A stretch of DNA of 64,000 bases from Naganishia liquefaciens (GCA_013423385.1 BLZA01000017.1:248001-312000); one strand, 5' to 3'; positions 11,900 through 25,800 are shown, counted from the first letter of the stretch. Made by a program: numbers and translations. Notes: generated by a model not told the origin, from the sequence alone.

Positions 11900-13876
11900 A
11901 TGACCTCAGTAAACGCAGCAGCGTGAGTACGTTTGTACTTAATGAGCATGTCATCTCATCCCTACGCTGTAGCAATAGCAGCACGAACGGAGCCGACTGG
12001 AAGAAGCGGCTGCAGGCACCGCCAAAGGACGAAAGGCCTCAAACTGAGGTGGGTCACAAACAAGGGTTGTGGTATGGTGTTATCTAACAGTCTGGCAAAA
12101 TTCCAGGATGTAACAGCGACGAAAGGCAACGTCTTTGAGGATTTCGGTCTCAAGCGGGAGCTGTTGATGGGCATCTTTGAAGCCGGATTTGAAAAGCCGT
12201 CCCCCATCCAGGAGGAAGCAATACCAGTAGCTCTGTCCGGCAAGGATATTTTAGCACGAGCAAAGAACGGGACAGGAAAGGCAAGTCCTTGGTGTATTTT
12301 TCTCTTGCTATCATTGACAAAGACTTCTTTCGCAGACTGCGGCCTTTGTCATCCCGGCACTACAACAGATCAACCCGCTGCTACCACACGTCCAGGCCAT
12401 CATCTTGGTTCCTACTCGAGAACTGGCATTGCAGACTTCACAAGTATGCAAGACGCTCTCGAAACACATGGGCCTCGAGATCATGGTTACTACCGGTGGA
12501 ACGACATTGAAGGACGACATCATGCGATTAGAGCAGACCGTTCACATTATGGTTGCAACTCCCGGCCGACTGCTGGATCTTGCCCAAAAGGGAATCGCTG
12601 ACCTAAAGAAGTGCAAGACATTCATCATGGATGAAGCAGACAAATTGCTGAGCAAGGAGTTCACGATTGTTGTGGAACAGCTGTTAGCCATGTGCGCACC
12701 GGATCGACAAGTCATGCTGTTCTCGGCGACATTCCCGTTGGTGGTCAAGGACTTCAGAGTGAGTGCAAATCATATCTGCATCTGACATTCACTTTTCACC
12801 AACTCACTGCTTGACAGGATCGGAATATGCACGATGCCCATGAGATTAATCTCATGGAGGAGTTGACTCTGAAAGGTGTCACCCAGTACTACGCTTTTGT
12901 CGAGGAACGACAAAAGGTTCAATGCCTGAATACACTCTTCTCCAAGGTTCGTACAATATCGCTGTGATTTTCGACAGGGAGAGCTTACCTCCTCTCCGCG
13001 CAGCTGCAAATCAACCAGTCCATCATCTTCTGCAACTCCACCAACCGAGTTGAACTGCTTGCCAAGAAGATTACAGAACTGGGCTATTCTTGTTTCTATT
13101 CTCACGCGAAAATGCTTCAGGCACACAGAAATCGAGTCTTTCACGATTTCCGAGCAGGCGCCACGAGAAATCTTGTCTGCTCAGGTAGGCATCGGATGAG
13201 GATCTGACATTGCGACTCGGCTTGACATCGTCATCCTTTCAGATCTGCTCACGCGAGGTATCGATATTCAGGCTGTCAATGTGGTAATCAACTTCGGTAA
13301 GCCATCCTGCAATTCTGAAGAATAGCTCTGACGATCCTTGTTCAAGATTTTCCCAAGACGGCAGAGTCTTATTTACACAGAATCGGTCGTTCCGGACGTT
13401 TCGGGCACCTCGGTCTCGCCGTCAGTTTAGTGACGGTGAGTCACTCGTCTAAAATTTCCTGCTACACACAAGCTGACGCTATGAATGTCTAGGTTGAAGA
13501 TCGTCACAATCTCTATCGAATCGAGCAGGAACTGGGCACTCAAATCGCTGCTATTCCTTCGAACATCGACCCCAAGCTATACGTTGCGCCCTACGGACAG
13601 GCGGACGAAGGCGAGCAGGCGCAAGCTACGCAACAACCGGTACCCTCAAAGGCCATCTCCAACCACGGCGCTCAGCAAGCTCAGTTGCCGCCCAGTGGAA
13701 ACATCAATCAGATGCGAGCCCCTCAACAACGTATGCAGGCTCCTCAGAACGGATCGATAAATTCGCCTCAACCGTCGCAACACACACCTCAGATGCCAAA
13801 CGGAATGTCGGCGCAAGGATATCTCCAACAATTTGCGGGCCCGCCTCGGGCAGGCCCGCCACCAGGAGCGTACTGA
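11900..13876 (+). CDS. DHH1: DEAD-box RNA helicase Dhh1/DDX6 (mRNA decapping activator, P-body)
   Basis: Dhh1 promotes decapping and translational repression; the Cryptococcus orthologue is VAD1. Helicase motifs run in order: Q motif ([14 protein letters not shown]), I (AKNGTGKT), Ia (VPTRELALQ), GG, Ib (TPGRLLDL), II (DEAD in IMDEADKLL), III (SAT), IV ([10 protein letters not shown]), V ([10 protein letters not shown]) and VI ([10 protein letters not shown]). The end is Gln/Pro-rich, ending PPPGAY, as in the family. Exon 1 is only 23 nt (11900-11922, MTSVNAA plus two bases), followed by an intron to 11972. Other introns lie near 12049-12106, 12281-12335, 12758-12818, 12947-13003, 13184-13242, 13295-13347 and 13435-13492. 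The intron at 12281 starts with GC instead of GT and splits the Walker A sequence between GK and T. All catalytic residues are present. Confidence 0.96.
12281..12335 (+). other. GC-AG intron in DHH1
   Basis: The donor reads AAG|GCAAGT and the acceptor CGCAG|ACT. Removing 55 bp joins GTGK to TAAFVIP, restoring the invariant helicase motif I. A GT donor at the same place does not exist, and the unspliced frame loses the motif. Confidence 0.9.
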
Positions 13877-15117
13877 GCAACTTCGCTCATCAGTTGCAGA
13901 GATCATGTGCATTCGCGTGCTCGCTCCACACCTTGCCGCTAGTATCTAGATTTACTGGCTTTATACGGACGGACATCGCTTCTAAATGACCTCTGCCGCG
14001 ATGTAGCCGTCCCACCGACGTCTGATGAAGATATATGCAGACATGCATCCTTGTCCTAGTTCAAGTCCCTGAAATCACGTCCAGACCGCTCAAACAGACG
14101 GTTCTGCGGTGCGTGGGACGATATGGATACCGGTAATCAACCGCGCAGTGTACTCTTCTGACTGTTCCTTTCTTCGTGAGATTCGCGCACGTGTCCGGGA
14201 GCTCGCGGAAGAATCGATGGCGCGTGAAAGAGGCATTCCAGCCGTCTTGACCAAATCTCGACTTATATCGTTGTTCGTTGCGAGAGGAGAGCCGTGTCGA
14301 AGGGAGGCCGAAGGATAGGGGCACGACAGCTGGCATAGCGTCTGTTGGAGAAAACTCGGCCCCTTCATCATGCCATGCCTGCTGATTGCAGGGTCTGCAG
14401 CCTCTCGATGCCGCATGTTGCCATGTTGCCCCAGCCTCGCGAATCACAGAGACGCTTCAGACTTCCTCCATCCACGTTTCAGTGCTCGTGTCAGCTCACG
14501 TTTCGATCACATTTCTCAATTGATGGCCGAGCGCTCGAGCGGGCGAGCGCAACATCCAAAGTTTTACCCGATCATGTGATCGGAATGTATAGCTGATGCA
14601 GAAACGCAACCGAGGCAGAACGGTTCAGCTGATAGGCAGGGGGATCAGTGCGGCATCCAGCGGCAGCTTCCTACAGCTGATAAGGCTCAAAGAGAGCCGG
14701 CGAATAGCCCGATCGACGGAAACGGAAGCTGAAACAGACGGAACTCCTGGAGATAAGCCGACTCTGGCGATGGCGAGCGCAGTAGGAAAGCTAGTAGGGA
14801 TGACGAGCCCGCAAAAATTAGCGTCACTTCAGCCCGAGGGACCAACTTTGGAGAGCGATGACATCCGACGTAGATTCACCTTGGTCTCGTCGGCGAGGCG
14901 GACGACTACCCGCATCTTCTTCACCTCTATAATCAGCTCCAATCACTCCCTTCGAGCATCACGAGCACGACATCCGCGACTTTCATCTTGCGAAGGCTCA
15001 AGTTCAGGCGGTCTTGAAGCGGAGCGCCCATATCACCGAGGGATTCGGTAAGTTTTTCCTTGAATACAACAAGCATTGAGGACGCAACTCTGACGGCTTC
15101 AATAGGAGTTCATTATC
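13877..15117. other. Intergenic and 5' UTR of the arrestin gene, with a probable 5'-UTR intron
   Basis: About 1.24 kb. A good intron (GTAAGT at 15048 to AATAG at 15105) lies just upstream of the arrestin ATG at 15118. The exon before it has no frame that joins to the coding frame with good coding character, so I read it as a 5'-UTR intron. Long open frames here (14596-15051 plus, 14061-14447 minus) look random. Confidence 0.45.
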
Positions 15118-18003
15118 ATGCCTCATTGGTTTGCACCGTATATGAACGGGGGCTCGTCCTCGCATGGCAGCCCCGGTACCCACTCTTCTGGCGTAAATTC
15201 CGCAACTTCGTCCGCTCCACCTTCGCGACCGGGATCGCCAACCTTGCGTGCGACAAACGTTCGGTCCGCCTCAGGCGCGAGAGCACCTCCCTCTTTGACC
15301 TTGCCGGGGACTCGAACACCCGCATATCAGGAGAATGATCCGTTGGCAGAAATCTATGGCTCCCGACCGACGACTCCAGCGTTCGGATCAGAAGCGTTCC
15401 CGGCAACGCCTACCACCGCTGCTTCATCTCTGAACACGTCATACTTTCCGGTCTCTCGCAATCAATCAGTCGCTCCAAGTGTTTCCAGTGCGGGTGCAGA
15501 TAGGCAATCATATGGGCATCACCATGCGCCTTTGGAAGTACACTTAGACAACGATCTGATTGTTCTGCGTGGCGCCGGAGGAGATGTCAACCCCTCCCTG
15601 CTCACAGGTCAAGTCGTCCTCAACCTCACAGAAAGCACAAACATCAAGGAATTGACTCTGAAATTGGAAGGAAAGGCCAAAGTGGCTTTCTTTGACGCCT
15701 CAGGGTACGTTTCAATTCCGTGTCACGCCATTATCTGCTGAGATGCTTTCCTCTTCTCCAGTTCATCCGGCAGCAAAAATCATCATTTCACTCACCACTT
15801 CCTGACGCACGATTGGTCATTCTTGCAGGGTAACAAAAGTCATTCCCATACCCTAAAGGCTGGCAGACACGTATTCAACTTTTCGTTTACGTTCGAGGGA
15901 AACCTGCCTTCCACACTACGGACCTACACTAACGACGCAAACATATCCTACAAGTTCCACGCATCGGCAATTCGATCGGCATTCAGCAGCAATTTCCACG
16001 CTCGGAGAACCGTCACCGTTGTTAAAAGCTTTACGACCGAGGCATTGGAGTTTAATCAGACGCTCGAGATTGAAAACACATGGCCTGGCAAAGTAATGTA
16101 TTGCCTTACTCTGCCTTTCAAGGCATACGCTGCCGGCGACGAGATTCCTGTCAACGTCAAGTTCATGCCTCTGGCCAAAGGCGTCAAGGTTACGAGTGTT
16201 TCAAGTGTTGTCAAGGAATACACCCAGGTGCACACCCGGCACAGCTCGCATAACGAAGTACGTGTCGCAGCCAGCATCAAGCACGAGATCAGAAACGGAC
16301 GAGCATATCGGGTCACTGAAGCTGGGGTAGCCCCCGTTGCTCCGCCACACCACTTTTACGGCGAAGATTCTGTTCCGCCCGGATCTGCTGCCCCAAGTGC
16401 GCCTCCAAGTCCGCATCATCGACCACTGCGTGATCAGGGCAGCGTGCCGCCTCTGACAGATTCTGGTTTGAGCTCTAGGATCGGAAGCTTCGCAAATCTG
16501 GCGGGATCTAGTCTGGGTCGTGCGCACGATGGTTACTTTGGTCAACTGGGCTCAGGCTCTGGATCTGGAAATGCTACACCAGGACCATCACAACCGACTG
16601 TCGCCAGCATTCCAGATGATATGCGAAATGCAGACGAAGACGACATCAATATTGGCGATGACGAAGTTGACACCATGATCACGATCCCGATTCCCTCCTG
16701 GACGACCCCCTCGCATAACGTCCATCCCGTCTACGTAACGCATAAGATCAAGTGGTCGTGCGCCATCTCGAATCCAGATGGACACGTATCGGAATTGCGT
16801 TGCGCGTTGCCCATTCACATTCTGCCCAATGCCGTACTGGAAGAAGCACAGACCGCCTCAGCAGGCACACGAGCGTTGCTATTCGGCGGCCAAGGCGAAG
16901 AAGCCACACAGGTCGACTTGCCAAGCTATAACGACCACGTGTATGATCGAGTTGCCAATGCTGCATTTGGTCCTACAACCAGCTACGTCGCCTCGGGAAA
17001 CCGTACTCCTCATTCTACACACTCTGGAACACCACCGGTATCAAGGGGACCATCTCGACCCGGGTCTCCAATATTGCGCGCCCGGCATCAACACGGAGAC
17101 GGGGATGAGTTGCAGCTGGCAGACGATATTCCGGAACGGCCGCAACTCAATTGGGCCGATTCAGAATTACTTCTCTCCCTCGGCGGGCTTGCAGCCGCAA
17201 ACAACTCGAGCTCTGCTTCCGGCCAATCATCGCCGCATGCGACTCCACCTGAATCGCGTACACCGAGTCGTCCTGCATCACGTCTCGGCTTTCGCAGCGG
17301 TCGAAGTTCGCACCCTGGCAGTCGCGCGGGGAGCAGGGCATCCAGTCCTGAACGACCCCCCAGCACCTCCACGATACAGGGAGGCAGCTTGGCCAATGGT
17401 ACAGCCAGTGTAGTACCACCGGCAATGGAACGACGACCGTCACACGGTATACCTAGTCTCTTCCACTTGCCATCCGGGATCAAACCGCTCACATCTCTCG
17501 GCGCGCGCGGAGCACACAAGTCACAGCCGGCGTCCGGCTCCAATAGTGTTGAACATTCACCAGCTGGATCGCCGACACTTGGTCCTTCGCCAGGTGGACG
17601 GCTACCGCGATCTTCATTCTCACTGGGCAATCATTCCGGATTCACTTCTCTGGCCGAGCGATCCCGAATGCAACATGGAGAGGACCCTCAGCACGCAGGA
17701 GCAACAACACCGCCTGCTTCTGCCCCGATGGTGGACCCCCTTAGCCAAGTTCCGTCGTATGCAGTCGCAAGGGAGTGGCTCGGAGGCGGAGTCGTTCCTA
17801 CTAGTGCTCTGCCTCCTACGTATGCAGATTCGGAGAGGATGCTGGACAGAGCGAGAAGTGAGGGAGACCTGGTCACATTGGGACAACAAGCCGAAGAAGC
17901 CAACAGCCTGGCCGCACGACTTGCGCAGCTGAATACCAGTCCTGAACATCATTCTGGCGAGTTTGGACCTGGTCCTGATGGTTCTCGAGCTACGCCACTA
18001 TAA
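15118..18003 (+). CDS. Alpha-arrestin (ART family, Rsp5/ubiquitin-ligase adaptor)
   Basis: Alpha-arrestins recruit the HECT ligase Rsp5 to plasma-membrane transporters and trigger endocytosis. The protein is about 940 residues with one coding intron at 15705-15761 (donor in GCCTCAGG|GTACGT). After a Ser/Pro-rich leader, the arrestin N domain starts near residue 140 (LEVHLDNDLIVLRG, LTGQVVLNLTES, IKELTLKLEGKAKV). The C domain follows (AAGDEIPVNVKFMPLAKGVKVTSV, then IPSWTTPSHNVHPVYVTHKI near residue 510). The C-terminal 400 residues are disordered and rich in Ser/Pro/Arg. They contain a canonical PPTY motif near the end (LPPTYADSERMLDRA), the expected WW-domain docking site, and related LPSY and VPSY sequences. 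It is closest in layout to Rod1/Rog3/Art4-type arrestins, but I do not assign a specific member. Confidence 0.9.
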
Positions 18004-19816
18004 TAGAGCTCGGATCATGACAGCCTCAATGACCTCTTGCTCGTCCGCCTCATTGTATTTTATGTCTAGTTCCTCATCCGACTATCTAGGCCTTTGAACA
18101 TGACAATGCTTAGGAAATCAGAAGCCGTTGGGTCTTGACCAATTTCCGAAACCCTACATATAGTGCTGACTCATCGGGAGAAGAACGTCTTCATTTGCAC
18201 AACGTCAAAATGATAGCGGACCATGAGGGCAAGAGAGACTGCGTTGGTTTTGACGAGAACAGGTGGGCAGCGCTCCATATTCTCAACTTCCCATTTCACG
18301 CTCAAGACGGGCTACGATATGTCGTCCTTGCGTGATCACTGAAGGTGGTAGCGCGATCTGACAGACATTCCTTTCGGATTGTCTAGATTTGAGAGGGAGT
18401 TTTTTCATGTCGAAGTATATGAATCACTCAATTGCATTGTCGCCGGAATCTCCCGCCGGTCACTTGTCTATGACTCTGGTCCCAAGTCACCAATCCAACG
18501 ATTGGGTTAACGGTGGTTACGACATAGAATCGCCGCAACATGAGCGATGACTGACCATATATGAAGGTAGTCACCATGTTCCTGCACCTTCTCGAAGTTT
18601 CCGCACTCTATCAGTACTAGTCTTCGAGACTGACGGAATTCAAGCGCGACGAATCCAAAGCTATTCCGACCCGATTCGTAGAAGCTGACACGCCGAAGCA
18701 TATCATGCATATCGCGCTATTGTTCGCTTGAAGTCTCCACCGCCGGCACGCTGCATCGGATGTCTTGCTCGCTTGCTGCAAATCATACCGGCCATCTATC
18801 TTCAGAATAGGGAGGCTCGACTGCACAAGCAACGTAATATTAGCGAATAGTAACGTGTGGTCTGGTACAATTCATATTGCCGAGTGGGAAAAGGTCATGT
18901 GGTACCTGTCGAGCCAGTCTGATATGCATGATGCTCCGCTTGTCTACAGCTCGCAGAACATCCGTGATCTGAGGTCCCCGAAGCAGGAGGAAATACAGAG
19001 CGTCAGATGGGATATATATCTAACATTGTGGGGCAACATTTTCCAGATTACCTAATCCACCTCACGCGATCGCCGACGGTTACCTGTTACGAATTGTAGC
19101 AACCGGCTCATCTACAATACCTGGCGTACTCGCTTCCCGTTCATCGTCAGCTCCATCGCGTTTACCAAGGGTGTCACCCACCCCATCTGTCTCGGGAAGT
19201 ACTTCCAACGTCGTCGTCTCCTCTTGTGCGCGAGGCAGGGCTATCTGCATGGACCGCTAGGCACTTCTGACAGGAATGGTTACAACCAAAGGTGACCGAG
19301 ACCCAGGGGATAGGCTGGAACACGGTACGTGTGATCAGAGCTACTTTATCGCTAGAAGTCTGATTTCGTCTATTATATCGTGCAGATGCGTCTTTCTTTT
19401 CTCGCCCGATGTCCGTTCCGTCACTGTCGAGCGCCGATACAGAGGTCTGTGCAGCGACGGGTAGTCAATAGGAATGTGGGCTGACTTCTGCATTTCTGTC
19501 TGCCAAGACATCAACAAGAACGAGTCCGACAATTGTGACGGACTGGCCCGGAGTAGTGCACGGACCATCCAGTCTCTCGGAAGAGACAGGGGATCCGCCT
19601 GATTGTCATACAGCTCAGCGTATCTTCGGGTCCACTAGCGTATCAAGAAATGGCTCAGGGACCGAGATCGCTCCTTGGCTACTGACTGACGATTCATCTG
19701 TGAGATTCTTCAAAGCGTTTATTCAATTTTTTTCGCAAGAGGCTGAAACGACTGCCTTCGCTCAGCCTCTCGAGCCTCCCGTTGCAGAAATATCAAAATC
19801 GAGAACTCTTTCGAGC
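18004..19816. other. Long intergenic region upstream of adenylate cyclase
   Basis: About 1.8 kb with no supportable gene. A frame in phase with the cyclase opens at 19535, but the sequence before 19817 is not strongly coding. Frames at 18507-18832 (minus) and 18765-19055 (plus) have no domain. Confidence 0.4.
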
Positions 19817-22800
19817 ATGTCTTTCAAGGCTTCCGAAGAGTCAAGAGGCGCTCAATCACAAAGCTCTAGACGTGTACCATCAACTTCAGGCGCGCCTCGC
19901 CTGCCACGACAGGTCTCCTTCACAGGGGGACGAGAAGTCGAACCGATGGCGACTATCGCAGCGTCACCGCCAGATCACGCAGGTTTTTTCCAGGTACAAC
20001 CGGAATCAGGTACAAACTCGCCTTCTAGTCACAGTCACAGCCCATACATGCTCGACAATCGGGGTCGACGTCGGCGAGACAGTCAGGATAGCCAGGTGAC
20101 GGTCGGCATGAGATCGGTCTCACGAACGGAGGACTCCGCTTCCCTTGCATCGCGAACATCTCGTACGAACAGTCATGCGTCTTTCGCGTCTGTGGTCCCC
20201 TCTGTTGCAGATAAAGAGAAGAAGAAAGGGTTATCAGCCCTTTCGGGGTTGCTACGGAGAAAACAGCACAGTATCCCCGCTGGAGAAGCGCAGAGTAAGT
20301 CATTTCGGAATTGCCCATTTTGCATCGCCATTCTTCCTGGTTCTCTGATCAACATCTATCCAGTATCCGAGAAGTCGCGCTCTGCAGACGTCAAGCAGAA
20401 CAAGGGCAATCGTTCCTCGGGTGGTCATACTACCGCAACCGCCAGTATCGGAGCTTCAACGCCTGCATTTGCGAGTCGAACATCACTCACCAGGCAATCG
20501 GTGGGTGGTGCCGAAGAAAAGCCCCATGCTTATGGAGGAAGAGTGCTCGGTCGCTTTACTGGAAAAGGCAGCAGAGGCAGGCCGTCCACAGCCCCTGGAG
20601 ATGTAACGGAGGTGCTTGAGTCAGCACAATCGGCTGCAAAAGCAGTATCGCCGCGATTTTTTGGGTCGACCAATCCACCACCAGCGGTGGAATCGCCCAT
20701 GTCGCCCTCGGAGCCCATTGGCAAGCGATTCGAGCTTGACACAGACCTCAACGACATGGAGGGCATCGTTGACATGTCTCATCTACAGGCATTCTCCGGG
20801 CCGTACTCGCCTGCCGGACAGCCTGTCATGCCGGTCAATGTCAACACAATCTCAGGTAGACCTCTCACGCCCAACGCACAGTCATCACCCTTGGTACCGA
20901 CAACTCATCCGGGACGCTTGTCTGTGGCGTCATCAGCTCCTTCTTCAGGCTCGATAGGCACGACTATCACGCCAGTCGAAGCAATTGACGATTCTTCTCA
21001 GCGGCACAATCCGTTTTTCCCTTCTGTGGATGGTCCAAGCGGAGCTGCTGTTCAGCATTTCCCCTCATCACCCCAGCTTTCGCTCCACAATCAATCCGTC
21101 ACATCGATGCAGAGCTATTCGCGCAGACCATCCCAGCTACGTCAGGTCGAAAATCTCACAGCGGCCCCTTCTCCGACCAGTAGCGATTTCACTCCTACGC
21201 CACGGAGGAGTGAAAGCGGTTTTGCCGATCCGTTTGAGAGTGCCAACAATACTCTCAATGACAAGGGACCTGCGGCGCGGAAGCGACCAAATATGCGAAT
21301 CGACCTTCAGCCGAACACTTTTTCGATGGACACAGCAGGGTTCAAGGCGCTCAGCGCCCTCACTCCAGACATGATGTCACCCGGTACTAAACTGCAGGCT
21401 TTCCGATTGACTCCCCTCAGTGAGAAAGGAACAACTTCAGGACAGGCTGCTTGGCAGGCTCCCGAATCTTGGGGGGTGGAGGGCGATGAAGATCCAGAGG
21501 ATGCTGGCTCGTCTGATGAAGGCGAAGATCTTCCCGATACATCGCACGACTTGAGCGTCGAGGAGCCAATTACGGAGCAACCCACTGTTTCAAAAGTGGT
21601 TCCACCTTTCGGTTATAATTCTGGTCTGAAACGAAATCAAAGGCCACGTACCGGAAATGCATCGAGATCCCGCCCTACAACGGACAGCGGGAAGACGACT
21701 AAAGGCGCGAGACCGGGTACTTCTGGCAGCAATCACGCGAATGTGACGGTGAGAATTGCTCCTCCATGATCATATCGGGGCCTGACTGAGTCTTGGCGAT
21801 CCGCAGCATTTCATACGAATCTACAGCCCCGACGGTACATATACCACGATGGCATGGCCGTTGTATACTACCACTTCGGAGATCCTGCACGCTTTAGCGA
21901 GCAAGTCCATGGGAATAAAGGGAACAATGAAGCTCTACATTCGGGAACGAGGACAAGGTATGTCAGCTCGAGATCGCTTCAACCCAGACGTGCTAAATGT
22001 ACATCGAAAAGAGCGACTGCTGTTGCCATCTGAGAAACCGCTTGCGATTCAGCTTCGGAGAATTTTGCAAGCTGGCTACACAGACGCCGATAAGATCGCA
22101 GATATGGGTAGGGAAAATCTGGCCATGTTGTGTCGCTTCGTGTATCAGCCTCCAGTACTGCCAAGAATTGATCCTGTAAGCGCTATCGACATCGCACGCC
22201 AGATTGATCTCACTAACGGAAACATCAAATTAGGAGGATGAAAGTTCGTATGATTCCTTTGAACTGGTCGACCTGGCTGGCCGAGATTTGCAGACGATTC
22301 CAATTTTTCTGCACCGACATGCGCATAATATCATCAGCCTGAATCTGTCCCGGAATTCGATGTCGGATGTGCCTTTGGATTTCGTTCAAGCTGCCATAAC
22401 GTTGCGCGAACTCCGGATGACGTATATGGCGCTCAAGCGGGTCCCAACGAGTATCCGTCACAGCACAGCTCTGACCAGGTTGGATATATCCTGCAACCGG
22501 ATACAAGATCTGGAACACGCTGGCTTGCATGAAATCCCGACCCTGGTATCGTTGAAGGTCATGAACAATCGACTGACAACTCTTCCGCCGCAATTCGCTG
22601 AAATGAAATCGCTTAAGTATCTGAACATCTCAAACAACAAGTTTATCAGTCTGCCCGACCACCTATGTCAAATGCGCGGTCTGCTAGATCTCGACGTATC
22701 TTTCAACGAAATATCCAGTCTTCCAGCCGAACTGTGTCAACTAGCATCTTTGGAAAGACTCGTAGCAGCTGGCAATGCCCTGACGACCTTCCCAGACTCG

Positions 22801-25800
22801 TTCTCGTCTTTGGCGAGCCTTCGAGAGCTGGACGTGCGCCGGAATCAGCTCACAACCTTGAATGCAGTGTACGCTCTGCCGAATCTCGCAATATTGCAAG
22901 CAGAACACAACAACTTGGTTTCGCTAGATGCCCAGCTGGGACCTAAAGTCAGGGAATTCGATGTCCCGCACAATTCTCTAACAAGATTTACCCTGGCAGC
23001 GCGAGGGGCCATGGACGTATCTTATAGCCTGACTGTCCTCGACCTCTCCTACGCTAAACTTTCGACGCTATCCGATGATGCTCTGCGGCAGCTTGTCAAT
23101 CTAGACACCCTCAAGCTCGATTACAACAAATTTACCCGATTACCGGAAACCCTGACTTCATTGCCGAATTTGCGGACGCTCTCATGCGTGGACAATGTGC
23201 TGGCGTCACTACCCAGTGACCTCGGAAAATTGTTCAAACTGGAGGTCCTGAATGTGCATAACAATAATCTGCGAGAGATTCCCAGTGGGATTTGGCATTG
23301 CAGATCGCTACGTGTTCTCAACGCGAGCTCAAATCTCTTGCCAGCGTTCCCAGATCCGCCTACGGATATGTCAGACGTAACGTCAGTGCTTCAGGCGCCA
23401 CATGGCACGGCCGATACCGTACAAGGCGACGCACTGGACGAAAATCCGACTTTGCCGCTGTGTTCGTCTTTGAGAAAGCTCCTTCTCTGCGACAACCAGT
23501 TGGCCGATGACATTTTCGACACCATTGCCATGATGGGCGAGCTTCGGTGCTTGAATCTCAGTTTTAACGATATCTATGAGATCCCGACGTGGTCTCTCAG
23601 CAAGAATCCGAATCTCGAAGAACTCTATCTGAGCGGCAACCACTTGACAAGTCTACCCGCGGAGGATCTGGAACGCCTGACGAAGCTGCGGATCGTACAC
23701 CTCAACGGCAACAAGCTTCAAACCCTACCGGCCGAGCTGGGAAAGATTCGCAAGCTCTTGATTCTCGATGTAGGAAGCAATGTCTTGAAATACAACATTG
23801 CGAACTGGCCATACGACTGGAATTGGTAAGGATGTCGTTGTTTCCTTCCTAAAAATCGTTCTGATGATCCACCTTTCTGGTAGGAATTGGAATTTGGAGC
23901 TAAGATATTTGAATCTTTCGGGCAACAAGCGGCTCGAAATCAAACCCAGCAACCAACAAGAAATGCAGCTTGGTGGCAACCTCCGTCGAGATCTGGCAGA
24001 TTTCTCTAAGCTCGCGAATCTCCGTGTCTTAGGCCTGATGGACGTCACCGTTCGGATACCGTCATTGCCTGATGAATACGAAGACCGCCGTGTTAGAACA
24101 TCGTTTTCCGAAGTAAACTCCATGGGCTATGGCATTTCCGACAATTTGGGAAAACTGGATCATCTCGCAATGATCGACCTTGTAGTACCGAATTTCCGGT
24201 CCAAAGACGACGAGTGCTTGTTCGGAATGTTCGGGCTCTCAGTGCCTTCCACAATTGGCGGAAAGGTTCCAAAATACGCTCAAGATTGGATTGCCGCAAC
24301 GTTACAGAAAAAGCTCGAAGCTATGGACCCCTCGGACACTGTCGCTGACGCTCTTCGCCGGGCGTTTCTTTCGGTCAATAGGGACTGTTTCGACGAACTC
24401 ATGCTTGAAGACCATCGGCGCAAGAATTCAAGCACCGCCTCCTTTTCTCAAACGATGAATCAGAATCAACTCAATGCATTCAACCAGTCCTTCCGTGGAG
24501 GAGCTTCAGGGGGTGTTGTATACGTTAGCGGTAAAACGGTCCACATCGCCAACGCCGGACGCGTACTCTCGGTCGTCAGCTGTGGCGGTGAAGCCGAGCT
24601 ACTCTCACAATTGCACGATCCGCTGGAAAGAGAAGAAACGATGCGAATCCGCGCCAGCGAGGGATGGGTGTCTCAACGAGGACTAGTCAACGACGAGATC
24701 CCGATCTCTCGAGGCTTTGGATTCTACCATGCTGTTCCCGCAGTCAACTCCCTACCGTCCGTCAATACACGACAGCTCACCGACGCCGACGAATTCATCA
24801 TTGTCGCGAATTCAGGCCTCTGGGACTTTTGCTCTTATCAAACGGCTGTGGACATTGCACGGGGCGTCAAAGATGACCCAATGATGGCGGCCCAGAAATT
24901 AAGAGACCTCGCCATCAGCTACGGCTCTGAGGGTTCGATCATGGTCATGGTCATTTCGATCAGCGATCTATTCCGGCAGAAACAAGCGCGAACCAAGCTC
25001 ATTACGGACAGGGGAGACGGAGGCGCCGAAGGTGATTCCGGTGGGATATATAGCGGTCCTAAAAGAAATCGCAGACGACCTGAGGACATTGGCGACCGAA
25101 CTCTTCTCCGCTTGGAGAAGGAAGTACAGCCGCCGACCGGAGAAGTCGCATTGGTTTTCACCGACATCAAAAACTCAACATCTCTTTGGGAATCAAATCC
25201 CGGGATGCAGACCGCCATGCGGATGCACAACAGTCTCCTACGTCGGCAACTGCGTATCATCGGTGGATACGAAGTTAAAACCGAAGGCGACGCGTTTATG
25301 GTTTCGTTTCCCAATGTCACGTCCGCCATGCTATGGTGTTTTACCTGTCAACTTCAGCTACTGAATGAAGACTGGCCGCGAGAGATCCTGGAATGCGCGG
25401 ACGGACGAGAGGTCAGAGACAGCGCTGGCGAGTTGGTAGCACGAGGATTATCTGTCCGTATGGGCATTCACGTGGGTGTGCCAGTGTGGGAACGCGATCC
25501 CATTACCAGACGAATGGACTACTTTGGACCCATGGTCAACAAGTCAGCTCGAGTTTCAGCAGTCGCAGACGGCGGGCAGATTATGGTCAGCTCAGACGTT
25601 ATGAAGCAGGTTGACGGCGTGACCAAATACCTCGACAACGATGAAGAGGCGGACGAAGCAGCCGAAGCTCTGGGCAGCGAGACTGGGCGAGAAGTCGTCC
25701 AACTGCGAAAGTTGGGCGTGGGCGTGCTTGAAATGGGGGAAAGGAAACTCAAAGGACTGGAAGGTGAGCATCTGCAACGTTATGTAACGATAAAGCGAGC

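Noticed and set aside
14596-15051. Possible N-terminal extension of the arrestin
   Set aside because: The splice at 15048-15105 does not join this frame to the arrestin frame; read as 5' UTR.
19535-19816. Upstream in-frame extension of adenylate cyclase
   Set aside because: The frame is open, but the sequence lacks the Ser/Arg-rich character of the N-terminus and may include leader; kept only as an alternative start.
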